From positions 610,368 through 674,367 of the forward strand of contig JAKLEB010000002.1 of NCBI GenBank assembly GCA_022711765.1: DNA of 64,000 bases. Reading direction: 5' to 3'. Below, in pieces: positions 17,272 through 25,863 of this stretch. A program made the translations under genes and the position numbers. How positions within the stretch are numbered: the first letter of the stretch is position 1; the number at the start of each line of letters is the position of its first letter. Below the pieces are notes generated by a model, which was not told where the DNA came from, made no database searches, and saw only the letters and a list, made by a program, of their open reading frames with translations. The stretch comes from Candidatus Krumholzibacteriota bacterium. Its GTDB lineage: Bacteria > Krumholzibacteriota > Krumholzibacteriia > LZORAL124-64-63.

Positions 17272-19002
17272 ATGCAGCGACTTCCACGACAGCTGATCTT
17301 CACCCTGGTGCTGGCGGTGGTCCTCGGTGCGGCGGGCGGCTGGGTGGCCGCCGGCGCGCTCGAGGAAGACCAGACGGCGCCGGGGACACGGCGCGAGCAG
17401 CAGCTCGAGGCGGCTGCCCTGATGATGGACGTCTTCGACCGCGTGATGCTCAACTACGTCGATGAGATGGAGCCGCGCACGATCGCCGAGGCCGCCATCG
17501 AGGGCATGCTGCGCGAGCTCGACGAGCACTCGGTGTTCCTGCCGCCAGTCAACTATGACGACCTGATGATGTCGACGGAGGGCGAGTTCGGAGGACTGGG
17601 TATCACCATCCAGCCGCGCGACCACTACCCGACGGTCATGTCGCCCATCGAGGGCACGCCCGCCTACTACATGGGCATCCAGGGCGGCGACCAGATCATC
17701 GAGATCGAGGGCGAATCGACCTACGACTACTCGAGCCAGGATGCGGTCCAGAAACTTCGCGGCCCCAAGGGCACCAAGGTCAACCTCACGATCAAGCGAC
17801 CCGGTCGCGAGTCGCCGATCCCGCTGACGATCACGCGGGACATCATCAAGGTGGAGAGCGTGCAGTACGCGTTCATGATCGGCGACATCGGCTACATCCG
17901 GATCCAGAATTTCTCGCGCACCACGACCGAGGAGCTGCAGGCGAAGCTCGACGACCTCAGTTCCCGCCAGATGCGCGGGCTGATCCTCGACCTGCGCTTC
18001 AACCCGGGCGGACTGCTCGAGGCGGCGAAGCGGGTCAGCGAGCTGTTCCTCGAGCACGGAACCCTGCTGGTCTACACGAAGGGCCGGCTGCCCGCCAACA
18101 GCATGAGCTTCTACGCGGATCGGCGCGGCGAGCCGTACCAGAAGGTGCCGATGATCGTGCTCGTCAACGGCTCGTCGGCCTCGGCCAGCGAGATCGTGGC
18201 CGCCGCCCTGCAGGACCACGACGCGGCGGTGGTCGTGGGCAAGACCACCTTCGGCAAGGGCTCGGTGCAGACGGTCTTCCGCCTCAACGAGGAGGAGGCG
18301 CTGAAGCTGACGACCGCGCGGTACTACACGCCGTCCGGCCGCAGCATCCACCGGGACCGCGAGGACGAGGGGCATCACCTGAACGCCGAGCAGCCCGATC
18401 TCGAGAGCCCGCCGGCCGAGCTCGAGCCGGATCCGGCCGATCTGGAGGTGCCCCGGTTCCAGAAGGAGGCGTTCCGGACCGACAGCGGCCGCATCGTCTA
18501 CGGCGGCGGCGGCGTGACGCCCGACATCGAGATCGAGCAGACGTTCTTGACGGATTTCGAGGTCGCGATCGAGCGCGACGGCGCGCTCTTCGGCTTCGCC
18601 GTGGACTACGCCAACGCGCACCCCGACCTGCCCCGCGGCTGGCGCGCCGACGATGCCGTGCTGGAGGAGTTCGGCAAGTACCTCTCCGGCCGGGAGAACA
18701 TCGAGGAGTATCTCGGCGTCTTCAACCTCACGCTCAGCGATTCGCTCCTGGACGCCAACCGGGACTTCCTCGACTGGGGGATCCGGCGCGAGGTCCTGCG
18801 CCGCGTCCACGGCGCCCAGGCGGCCTACGAGGTCGCCATCGAGGAGGACACGCAGCTGCACGAGGCGCTGGCGCTCTTCCGGAAGGCGCCGACCCTCGCC
18901 GCGCTGCTCGAGCTCGCCGTGGAGTGGAACCGGGAGGCGATGGCCAAGGCGGCCGCCGATTCCGCGGCGGCGGCCAGTCCCGAGACCGTCGAGGTGCACT
19001 GA
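17272..19002 (+). CDS. C-terminal processing serine protease (S41, CtpA/Prc-like)
   Basis: The 576-residue periplasmic protease begins with a membrane anchor or signal segment (residues 8-30). A PDZ domain spans about 95-180 (GGLGITI, IQGGDQIIEIEG). The S41 catalytic domain carries the nucleophile region NGSSASASEI at 299-308 and the general-base lysine K329 in GKTTFGKGSVQ. After the protease core there is an extra 150-residue region, acidic at first and then helical, with no clear domain match. The ATG is supported by GGACGGCAGGC upstream. Family role: tail-specific trimming or degradation of periplasmic proteins. Confidence 0.93.
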   Translation: MQRLPRQLIFTLVLAVVLGAAGGWVAAGALEEDQTAPGTRREQQLEAAALMMDVFDRVMLNYVDEMEPRTIAEAAIEGMLRELDEHSVFLPPVNYDDLMMSTEGEFGGLGITIQPRDHYPTVMSPIEGTPAYYMGIQGGDQIIEIEGESTYDYSSQDAVQKLRGPKGTKVNLTIKRPGRESPIPLTITRDIIKVESVQYAFMIGDIGYIRIQNFSRTTTEELQAKLDDLSSRQMRGLILDLRFNPGGLLEAAKRVSELFLEHGTLLVYTKGRLPANSMSFYADRRGEPYQKVPMIVLVNGSSASASEIVAAALQDHDAAVVVGKTTFGKGSVQTVFRLNEEEALKLTTARYYTPSGRSIHRDREDEGHHLNAEQPDLESPPAELEPDPADLEVPRFQKEAFRTDSGRIVYGGGGVTPDIEIEQTFLTDFEVAIERDGALFGFAVDYANAHPDLPRGWRADDAVLEEFGKYLSGRENIEEYLGVFNLTLSDSLLDANRDFLDWGIRREVLRRVHGAQAAYEVAIEEDTQLHEALALFRKAPTLAALLELAVEWNREAMAKAAADSAAAASPETVEVH

Positions 19003-19036
19003 CCCGGCGGCGGGACGGAAGGGAAGGAGTCCAGTC

Positions 19037-19720
19037 GTGGCGACCCGATCGATCGCCGCCGTCAGCCTGCTCGTGGTCGCCGCCGGTCTCGGCGCGCAGG
19101 AACCGGCGAGCTCGCCGGCGTCGCTGGCCGATCTCGCGGGGATCTGGAACCTCGATCGGCAGGCCAGCGACGACCTGCTGGCGGAACTGCAGCCCCTGCT
19201 CGAGACGCTGCGCGAGGCGCCGGGCGCTGCCGCCCGCGGCGGGCACGGCGACCCCGCCGACAGGCTCGGTTCCGCTGGGGACGGCGGACCCGGCCCGGTG
19301 AACCGGCGCGGCCTGCCGATGCCCGAGCGCCGCGACGGGGCTGCGGCCGGCGCCGCTGCAGCCGACCGCGACCTCCTCGCGCGCGACGGCGCCCGCGACC
19401 TCGCCCTCGCGGTCAGCCAGCTCTTGATCACGATCGACGGCGCGAACCTCGAGATCATGGACGGGACCGACCGCACGCAGGTCTGGACTCCGGGCGGCGA
19501 ACCGCGGGTGGAACCGCACCCGGCGGGGGGCATCGTGCGCGAGCGCGCCTGGTGGGATGGGGACACCCTCGTCCTGGAGTCCGCCGGCGGACCCCTGCAG
19601 GTGACGCGTCGCTTGCGCCGGTCGCCGGACGACCACCAGCTCATCGTCGACGTCGCGGTGTCGGCGCCGGGCATCGTCGGCCAGGTCCGGGCGACCCTGG
19701 TCTACCGGGACGTGCGCTGA
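19037..19720 (+). CDS. Exported protein of unknown function
   Basis: The 227-residue product has a signal peptide (MATRSIAAVSLLVVAAGLGA, cleavage likely after that stretch), a low-complexity Ala/Gly/Arg linker at about 65-115, and a beta-rich C-terminal part. The sequences DLAGIWNLDRQASDD and RERAWWDGDTLVLE resemble small 'GxWxLDxxxS' lipocalin-like proteins often found in Proteobacteria and Acidobacteria as tandem hypothetical secreted proteins. No enzymatic motif is seen. The GTG start follows GGGAAGGAG. It lies 34 bases after the Ctp protease and is probably in its transcript. Confidence 0.75.
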   Translation: MATRSIAAVSLLVVAAGLGAQEPASSPASLADLAGIWNLDRQASDDLLAELQPLLETLREAPGAAARGGHGDPADRLGSAGDGGPGPVNRRGLPMPERRDGAAAGAAAADRDLLARDGARDLALAVSQLLITIDGANLEIMDGTDRTQVWTPGGEPRVEPHPAGGIVRERAWWDGDTLVLESAGGPLQVTRRLRRSPDDHQLIVDVAVSAPGIVGQVRATLVYRDVR

Positions 19721-19751
19721 GCGGGCGCTCCGTCGCGGCGCTCGGTTCTGG

Positions 19752-19781
19752 TTGTGACCGCCGGCGCCGGCGGTCTATATT
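19752..19781 (+). promoter_or_regulatory. Candidate sigma-70 promoter of the acyl-CoA synthetase gene
   Basis: TTGTGA at 19752-19757 and TATATT at 19776-19781 are separated by 18 bases, 34 bases ahead of the ATG. Both boxes match well (4/6 and 5/6), and the -10 stands out in otherwise GC-rich DNA. A small inverted repeat, CCGCCGGCGCCGGCGG, fills the spacer and could be an operator. Confidence 0.55.
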
Positions 19782-19814
19782 GATCGCGGCGTCCGCCGGC
19801 GATTCGAGGTTTCC

Positions 19815-21602
19815 ATGCCCGACAACTTGCCCGCCATGCTAGCTGATCGGGCGCGCGCGCTCGGCGACCACCCGGCGCTGCGCGCGCGAACGGAGGCGGG
19901 CTGGCGCGGAATCTCCTACCGGGAGATGGACCGATCGGTCCAGGCCGTCGCCCGGGGCTTGCTGGCGCTCGGGGTGCGGCCTGGCGATCGGGTCGGCATC
20001 ATGGCCGGCAACCGCCCCGACTGGTCGATCGCCGATTTCGGGATCCTGAGGGCGCAGGGCGTGGTCGTCCCCCTCTACCCGACCAGCACGGCCGCGCAGG
20101 TCGGGCACATCGTGCGCGACGCGGGGATCGCGATCCTCTTCGCGGGCGGCGCGCCGGAACTCGCGGCGCTGCGCGACGCGCGCCGGTCGTTGCCCGAGTT
20201 GCGGCACGTCCTGGTCTTCGATTGGACCGGCGTCGATCCGGCCCCGGGGGAGACGAGTTTCGCCGAGTGGGCGACGGCGGCCGCCGGACTGCCGGGCGAC
20301 GACGAGCTGGCGCGCCGGCAGGCGGCCATCCAGCCGCGCGATCTCGCGACGATCATCTATACGAGCGGCACGACGGGCGAGCCCAAGGGCGTGATGCTCA
20401 GCCACGCCAACATCTTCCACCAGATCCGGGCCGTGAACGACCGCTTCACCGTTGGCCCCGACGACCGCTCGCTCTGTTTCCTGCCCCTCAGTCACTGCTT
20501 CGAGCGCACCTGGACCTACTACATCCTGCACCAGGGCGCGACCAACTACTACCTGCAGGACCCCAAGCGGATCGTCCCGGCCATGGCCGAGGTCAAGCCG
20601 ACTGCGATGACCGGCGTGCCGCGCCTGTACGAGAAGATCCACGCGACGATGTTCGACAAGGTCGAGCGCGCCGGCGCCGTCCGGCGCCGGATCTTCGGCT
20701 GGGCCCTGCGGATCGGCCGCGAGTTCCACGAGCGGCGTCTGCGGGGACGCGCGATCTCGCCCTGGCTCCGCTGGCGGTACGCCCTGGCCGACCAGCTCGC
20801 GCTGAAGCGGATCCGTGCGGTGGTCGGCGGCCCCAAGAACTTCTTCGCGGCCGGCGGGGCGGCGCTCGCGCGGGAGATCGAGGAGACCTTCCTTTCGGCC
20901 GGCTTGCTGGTGTGCCAGGGCTACGGGTTGACCGAGACGTCGCCCATGATCACCTGCAACAGCGCCGCCGACCTCCGCTTCGGCACGGTGGGCCGGCCGG
21001 TGCGCGAGTGCGAGGTCCGCATCGGGGAGGAGAGCGAGGTCCAGGTGCGGGGGCCCAACGTCATGCTCGGCTACTGGAACCGGCCCGACGACACCGCGGC
21101 CGCCTTCACGGCCGACGGCTGGCTGCGCACCGGCGACGTGGGTGTGCTGGACGCGGACGGATTCCTGCGGATCACCGATCGTCTCAAGGACCTCATCGTC
21201 ACGAGCGGCGGCAAGAACATCGCGCCGGCCAGCATCGAGATGCAGGTGGGCAAGGATCACTACATCGAGCAGATCGCGGTGGTCGGCGACGGCCAGCGCT
21301 TCGTCGGCGCGCTCATCCTGCCGAGCTTCGAGGCTCTCGAAGCCTGGGCGGCCGAGCAACGGATCCGCTTCGCTGACCGGGCGGAGCTCCTGCGCAATCA
21401 CCGCGTGATCGAATTCATCCGCGAGCGCATCCACCGCCAGTCGATCGACCTCGCGGGCTTCGAGCGGATCAAGCGCTTCCACTTGCTGGAGAAGGGTTTC
21501 AGCCTGGCCCGAGGCGAGATCACGCCGACCCTCAAGCTCAAGCGCAAGGTGATCCAGGAGCATTACAAGGACGTCATCGCCCGGCTCTATCAGGGCAGCT
21601 AG
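19815..21602 (+). CDS. Long-chain fatty acid-CoA ligase (AMP-forming)
   Basis: The 595-residue enzyme belongs to the FadD15/ACSL-type acyl-activating family, which forms acyl-AMP and then acyl-CoA at the membrane. The AMP-binding P-loop YTSGTTGEPKG is at 182-192. Later blocks are GYGLTETSP, the adenine-contact motif, WLRTGDVG, the hinge region DRLKDLIVTSGGKN and the C-terminal catalytic lysine in TPTLKLKRK. Its long central insert is typical of the long-chain group, not of acetyl-CoA synthetases. It has its own promoter and is convergent with cheV, with only 18 bases between stops. Confidence 0.92.
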   Translation: MPDNLPAMLADRARALGDHPALRARTEAGWRGISYREMDRSVQAVARGLLALGVRPGDRVGIMAGNRPDWSIADFGILRAQGVVVPLYPTSTAAQVGHIVRDAGIAILFAGGAPELAALRDARRSLPELRHVLVFDWTGVDPAPGETSFAEWATAAAGLPGDDELARRQAAIQPRDLATIIYTSGTTGEPKGVMLSHANIFHQIRAVNDRFTVGPDDRSLCFLPLSHCFERTWTYYILHQGATNYYLQDPKRIVPAMAEVKPTAMTGVPRLYEKIHATMFDKVERAGAVRRRIFGWALRIGREFHERRLRGRAISPWLRWRYALADQLALKRIRAVVGGPKNFFAAGGAALAREIEETFLSAGLLVCQGYGLTETSPMITCNSAADLRFGTVGRPVRECEVRIGEESEVQVRGPNVMLGYWNRPDDTAAAFTADGWLRTGDVGVLDADGFLRITDRLKDLIVTSGGKNIAPASIEMQVGKDHYIEQIAVVGDGQRFVGALILPSFEALEAWAAEQRIRFADRAELLRNHRVIEFIRERIHRQSIDLAGFERIKRFHLLEKGFSLARGEITPTLKLKRKVIQEHYKDVIARLYQGS

Positions 21603-21620
21603 CCGCGATCGCCGTGGTCC

Positions 21621-22676
21621 TCACCGACCTTGGCCGAGCGCGTGCCGGTCGACCATCGCGACCAGTTCGTTGAATCTGGGCTTGCTGATGTAGCCGTCCG
21701 CGCCCACCGCTTCGCACTTGCGCGCGATCTGCTCGTTGATCAGCGAGGAGAAGAGGATCACGGGCAGGTCCCGCGTATCGGGATCGGCCTTGGCGCGCCG
21801 GCAGAGGGTCATCCCGTCCATGCGCGGCATCTCGATGTCGGTGATCACGGCGCCGAGCACGGACTGCAGCGGCCGGCCCTCGGTGTGGGCGTGGGCCGCC
21901 AGATCCTGGATCGCCTGGTAGCAGGACTCCCCGTTGTCGAACGTGCGCAGCTGGCTGTAGCCGCCGCGGCGCAGCTCACTCGCGACGACCTCGCGGATGG
22001 TCACCGAATCCTCGGCGACGAAGACCGGGACGGTCGCGCGGCGTTGCAGGAGCTCGGCCGATACGGGCGCCGTCGCCACGAACTCACGGCAGGTGCGCGG
22101 CAGGACCTCCGTCACGATGCGCTCCATGTCCACGACCAGGACCTCGTGACCGGCGATGCTCAAGGATCCGGTGAACTTCGTGGCGACGGCGGCGAGGTAC
22201 GGGCTGAGCGGGCTGATGGCCTCCCAGCTCACGCGGTGGATCCGCCGGACCCCGTCGACCAGGAATCCGGTGATGGTCTCGTTGAACTCCATGACCAGCA
22301 CGATGCGGGTCTCGATCTCGCTCCCGGCGGCTGCCGCCGGCGCCGGCTGGTCCGGATCGACCGCCGCGGCGGGCATCGCCGCGAGGACCCGCTCGACCGC
22401 GGCCGCGTCGGTGGGCGGCAGCGCCTGGACGCCGGCGTCATGGACCGCCAGGTGCCGGCCCAGGTCGATCAGCGTGATGACCCCGTTGCGGAAGTTGTAG
22501 GTTCCGATCACCGCGGGGTGGGCGAGCTGGATCTCGGTGACCTTGTCGGCGTCGAACTGCTCGATGGCCTGGACCTTCAGGACGTTCACGCCAAATCCCT
22601 GGCCGTCCAGTTCGAACTCCAGCATCTCGACCTCGTTGGTGCCGGATTCGAGGAGGATCCCTTCCTTGTCACGCAT
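21621..22676 (-). CDS. cheV: Chemotaxis coupling protein CheV (CheW + receiver)
   Basis: The 351-residue protein joins a CheW-like domain (about residues 15-205) to a receiver domain (about 215-345). The phosphoacceptor is D280 in VITDIEMPRMDG, with the conserved lysine K332 in YISKPR. CheV links chemoreceptors to the CheA kinase and uses phosphorylation of its receiver for adaptation. The CheW domain has an insert rich in Pro and Ala around residues 95-125. No CheA, CheY or receptor genes accompany it. A PilZ gene lies 30 bases upstream on the same strand, so the two are probably co-transcribed. Confidence 0.92.
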   Translation of the reverse strand: MRDKEGILLESGTNEVEMLEFELDGQGFGVNVLKVQAIEQFDADKVTEIQLAHPAVIGTYNFRNGVITLIDLGRHLAVHDAGVQALPPTDAAAVERVLAAMPAAAVDPDQPAPAAAAGSEIETRIVLVMEFNETITGFLVDGVRRIHRVSWEAISPLSPYLAAVATKFTGSLSIAGHEVLVVDMERIVTEVLPRTCREFVATAPVSAELLQRRATVPVFVAEDSVTIREVVASELRRGGYSQLRTFDNGESCYQAIQDLAAHAHTEGRPLQSVLGAVITDIEMPRMDGMTLCRRAKADPDTRDLPVILFSSLINEQIARKCEAVGADGYISKPRFNELVAMVDRHALGQGR

Positions 22677-22706
22677 GGCATCGCTTCCGTTCGGACGACC
22701 GGGGAC

Positions 22707-23051
22707 TCAGCCCACGAGGTGGAGCCTCTGCAAGACCGTCTCGATCAGGTAGCCTTCCTCGGCTCCCAGGCTCGGGAACTGGATCCCGATCCTCTGGAAC
22801 CGGGGATTGTCGTCCGGCTGAGTCCAGATCACGAGTCCGTCCGCTTCGACGGCGGTCTTCCCGTTCGCCATGGTCGGCAACGGGATCCTCAGGCTCAGGA
22901 TGGTCCCGCGTTCGTAGGTCTTGGGCGCCAGGAACATCAGGCCACCCGACGTGATGTTCACCAGCCGGCCCAGGACCGCGTCGTCCACGGCCGAGAGGAC
23001 GTTGATGCGGTGAGGGCTGTTGGGACGTTGCTGGCTCCGATTGTTATGCAT
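22707..23051 (-). CDS. PilZ-domain protein
   Basis: The 114-residue single-domain protein has the PilZ pattern: an N-terminal arginine-bearing segment (R9 and R15 in RPNSPHR), then NITSGGLMF at 32-40, which aligns with the D/N-x-S-x-x-G motif, and a final GIQF-type strand. This is expected to bind cyclic di-GMP, but the N-terminal motif is not the perfect RxxxR form, so ligand binding is uncertain. The ATG at 23051 has AGAGG nine bases upstream; a TTG three codons earlier is possible. Its link with cheV suggests motility or surface-behaviour control. Confidence 0.82.
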   Translation of the reverse strand: MHNNRSQQRPNSPHRINVLSAVDDAVLGRLVNITSGGLMFLAPKTYERGTILSLRIPLPTMANGKTAVEADGLVIWTQPDDNPRFQRIGIQFPSLGAEEGYLIETVLQRLHLVG

Positions 23052-23180
23052 GGACGCCAACCTCTGGCTGCAGGAGGGGTACGGGCGATCGCTCTGCGAT
23101 GGTATCGACCGCTGCGGGGGGGGACTTGAACGCCTTGTCGCGGCGGTCGCCGGCGGGGCGCGCGGCCGGCGCCGGACCGG

Positions 23181-24323
23181 TCAACGGCGGTTGCGCCAGG
23201 CCCGCAGGACCGCGACTTCGCGCTCCGGCGAGAGACCCGCGAGCAGGTGCTCGCGGCGATCGGCAGGCTGCTGCTTCCACCAGGCGAGCGTATCCCGGGC
23301 GGTGGTCGCCAGCGGCCGGCGGCCGAGCCCGGCGGCGCGGGCCCGCTCGGTGCTGACCTGGCCGAACCCCCGATCGGCCCCCTCGGCGGGGACCCAGCAC
23401 GGCAGGTCGGTCCACGGCGCCACGCGGTGTTCGGCGAGGAATCGCGCGTCGCACCAGGTGAACACGGCGTCGCTGCCGGTGACCTCTCGACAGGCGCCGA
23501 GCAGCGTTCCCATGGTGTAGAGACCGGCGGGAGAGTCGCAATTGTACGCGCCGGCAAGGCGCCGTTCGAGCGCGTGGACGACGAATTCGGCCAGGTCGCG
23601 CACGTCGATGAACTGGATCGGGTCGGCGGGAGTCCCCGGCGCCAGCACCTCGCCGCCGCGCTCCACCCGCACGGGCCAGTACGTGAAGCGGTCGCTGCGG
23701 TCCCGGGGGCCGGCGATCAGCCCCGGACGGATGGCGGTCACGCGCCCGGGCATGGCGTCCTCGGCCGCCTGCTCGCACAGCGCCTTCAGCGCGCCGTAGG
23801 TCGCGTCGGTGATGTCCTCGCTCGCGGGGTCGGCGAGCGAGGCGAGGGGGGCGGACTCGTCCATGCCCGGCACGCTGAGGTCCCGGTAGACCGAGATCGA
23901 GGAGATGAACACGTAGTGACCGACGTTCGGGCCCAGCAAGCCGGCGGAGAGCCTGACCTGCCGCGGCACGTAACCCGAGGTGTCGATGACCGCGTCCCAG
24001 CGGCGGCCTGCCAGCGCCTCGAGATCGCCGTCGCGATCGCCCTGGAGCTTCTCGAGGTCGGGGAAGAGGTGCGGATTCGTGCGGCCCCGGTTGAAGAGGG
24101 TCAGGGTGTGACCGCGGGCCAGCGCCGCCTCGACGCAGGCGGGTCCGAGGAACGAGGTGCCGCCCAGGATCAGGACATCCAGGGGATGGTCCGCCCGCTC
24201 GGCGCGGTAACCGGCGGCGGTCTGGGCGCGGTCGCGCGTGCAGCCGCCCAGGGGCAGGCCCAGTCCGAGGGCGGCGCCCGCGGCGGCGGCGGCCTTCAGG
24301 AACTGGCGACGATCGAGGTTCAT
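23181..24323 (-). CDS. Tat-exported NAD-dependent epimerase/dehydratase-like lipoprotein
   Basis: The 380-residue product opens with a twin-arginine signal (DRRQFLKAA, residues 4-12) and a lipobox LGGC whose cysteine would be lipidated. After that comes an extended SDR fold: Rossmann motif GGTSFLG, SSISVY, and the YxxxK pair in TYGALK. Export of a folded cofactor enzyme is what Tat does, so a periplasmic NAD(P)-dependent role is likely, but the substrate is unknown. It resembles the CSP41/isoflavone-reductase-like NAD epimerases rather than GalE. The ATG sits two bases after the upstream transporter stop, with GGGAGG overlapping that stop. Confidence 0.88.
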   Translation of the reverse strand: MNLDRRQFLKAAAAAGAALGLGLPLGGCTRDRAQTAAGYRAERADHPLDVLILGGTSFLGPACVEAALARGHTLTLFNRGRTNPHLFPDLEKLQGDRDGDLEALAGRRWDAVIDTSGYVPRQVRLSAGLLGPNVGHYVFISSISVYRDLSVPGMDESAPLASLADPASEDITDATYGALKALCEQAAEDAMPGRVTAIRPGLIAGPRDRSDRFTYWPVRVERGGEVLAPGTPADPIQFIDVRDLAEFVVHALERRLAGAYNCDSPAGLYTMGTLLGACREVTGSDAVFTWCDARFLAEHRVAPWTDLPCWVPAEGADRGFGQVSTERARAAGLGRRPLATTARDTLAWWKQQPADRREHLLAGLSPEREVAVLRAWRNRR

Positions 24324-24325
24324 GG

Positions 24326-25663
24326 TTACCTCCCGGCAATCGTCGGCTCGACCGGCGGCGCGACGGCCACGACGGCCGGATCCAGGCTCACCGCGCCCGC
24401 CGCCAGGGCCCGCTGGCGCCGGCCGAGGTGGAGGGCGAGCAGAGCCCAGGCCAGGCACACGGGCACCGCGCCGAACGCGATTGGGGACAGGCCGAGGCCA
24501 ACGCCGATCAGCGCATCGTACGTGAGCGCGCCGACGGCGTCACCACCGCGATACACGAACGTGTCGATGAAACTCTTGGCGCGGTACTGGGACGCGGCGG
24601 TCAGCGGCGTGTAGAGGCTCTCCCGGGCCGGTTTGACCAGGGCGTAGTTGAGGGTGCGGCGGAGGACCTGGACGGCGACCAGCGCGTTGAAGCCCGGCCA
24701 GCGGCCGAGGACGGCGAAGCCGAGCGCCGTGATGACCGGCAAGGTCGCCAGCAGGAGGCCGGCCCCGAAACGGCGCATCACCCGGCCGGTGATCACGAGT
24801 TGGGTCAGCAGCGTGGCGGTCTGGACCCAGATCTCGATTCTCGCGAGCAGCTGGGTCCGGCCGGTCCGCCCTGCCTCGGCGGCGGCGACGATCGTCGCTT
24901 GAGCCAGGTAGATGAACGTGGAGCTCAGGCTATAGAGGACGAGATAGCCGCAGACCGCCTGCAGGTACCGCGAACGCAGGACCAGGGAGATGCCGCTCCA
25001 CGCCGAATCGCGCGGCATGGTCGCGGCGGCCGGCGGCCGGGGCTGGTCCGCGGCGTACCGCCGCAGGCGCGTCGAAAGCGGCCGGACATGGCGGACGGCG
25101 ACCTCGAGGAAGCCGAGCGAGACCAGGAGCAGGGGCAGCCGGCCGAGCTGGGCCACCAGGAGGTCCGTGAGGCTCGCGCCGAACACGGCGCCGGCGGTCC
25201 CGCCGACGGCGATGACGCCGAAGATCCGGCGGCCGCGGCGGTACCCCAGCCCGTCAGCCATGAATCCCCAGAAGAGGGACAGGCAGAAGAGGTCGAACAC
25301 GCTCACCCAGACGAAGAACACGCGACCGAGCCACCGTTCGCTGGCCGGCGCGAACTGGAGAGCGAGATAGAACCCGACGAGGTTGACCGCGAAGAAGCGG
25401 TAGACGAGCGGCAGGAAGACCTCACGGTCGCGCCCGCGGCTGGCCCACCCGAAGAGCGGCGCGATGGCGAGCATGGATCCGAGCGTGAAGAGGTAGAGGT
25501 GCGGCAGGTTCTCGACGCCGCCCGCGATGCCCATCTCGTCGCGCACGGGCTTGAGGATGAAATAGGACGTCATCAGGCAGAAGAACATCGTTCCCGCGAG
25601 CAGGGCGGGAACTCCTTCGCCGGGCCGGAGGCCGACGAGTTCGCGCAGGTAGCTGCGGGACAA
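24326..25663 (-). CDS. NTP/NDP exchange transporter (ATP/ADP antiporter)-like MFS protein
   Basis: The protein (445 residues from this start) has about 11-12 membrane segments and the signatures of the bacterial Npt1/Tlc-like branch: YFILKPVRDEMG near the N-terminus and ARESLYT plus AKSFIDTFVYRGGDAVG in the second half (read here in short pieces). In parasites such carriers exchange ATP for ADP. Free-living members are common but poorly characterised, so nucleotide transport here is inferred. The TTG at 25663 has AAGGAC at a good distance; another TTG at 25783 would add 40 Arg/Pro-rich residues and lacks a good ribosome site. It forms an operon with the Tat epimerase. Confidence 0.82.
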   Translation of the reverse strand: MSRSYLRELVGLRPGEGVPALLAGTMFFCLMTSYFILKPVRDEMGIAGGVENLPHLYLFTLGSMLAIAPLFGWASRGRDREVFLPLVYRFFAVNLVGFYLALQFAPASERWLGRVFFVWVSVFDLFCLSLFWGFMADGLGYRRGRRIFGVIAVGGTAGAVFGASLTDLLVAQLGRLPLLLVSLGFLEVAVRHVRPLSTRLRRYAADQPRPPAAATMPRDSAWSGISLVLRSRYLQAVCGYLVLYSLSSTFIYLAQATIVAAAEAGRTGRTQLLARIEIWVQTATLLTQLVITGRVMRRFGAGLLLATLPVITALGFAVLGRWPGFNALVAVQVLRRTLNYALVKPARESLYTPLTAASQYRAKSFIDTFVYRGGDAVGALTYDALIGVGLGLSPIAFGAVPVCLAWALLALHLGRRQRALAAGAVSLDPAVVAVAPPVEPTIAGR

Positions 25664-25766
25664 CGAGACGTCCTTGCGCCGGGGTCGCGGGGCCGGGCGA
25701 CGAATACGCGTCGCGACGCGCCCGGTTGCAGGATAGTCGACCCGCCGGCTCCGCGGGAAGGTCCCG

Positions 25767-25795
25767 TTGACATCCGCCGCCAACGCTGCTACCCG
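25767..25795 (+). promoter_or_regulatory. Candidate promoter of the tyrosine-degradation operon
   Basis: A perfect -35 box TTGACA at 25767-25772 lies 17 bases before a weak -10 (TACCCG), about 95 bases upstream of hpd. The weak -10 could mean an activator is needed. The divergent transporter gene shares this 200-base region. Confidence 0.4.
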
Positions 25796-25863
25796 TGTGT
25801 TTTGGTTCAGTATCGCCCGCCACGGCCTGCGCCGCGTCAGCGCCCCGCGAGAGGTGATCAGCC

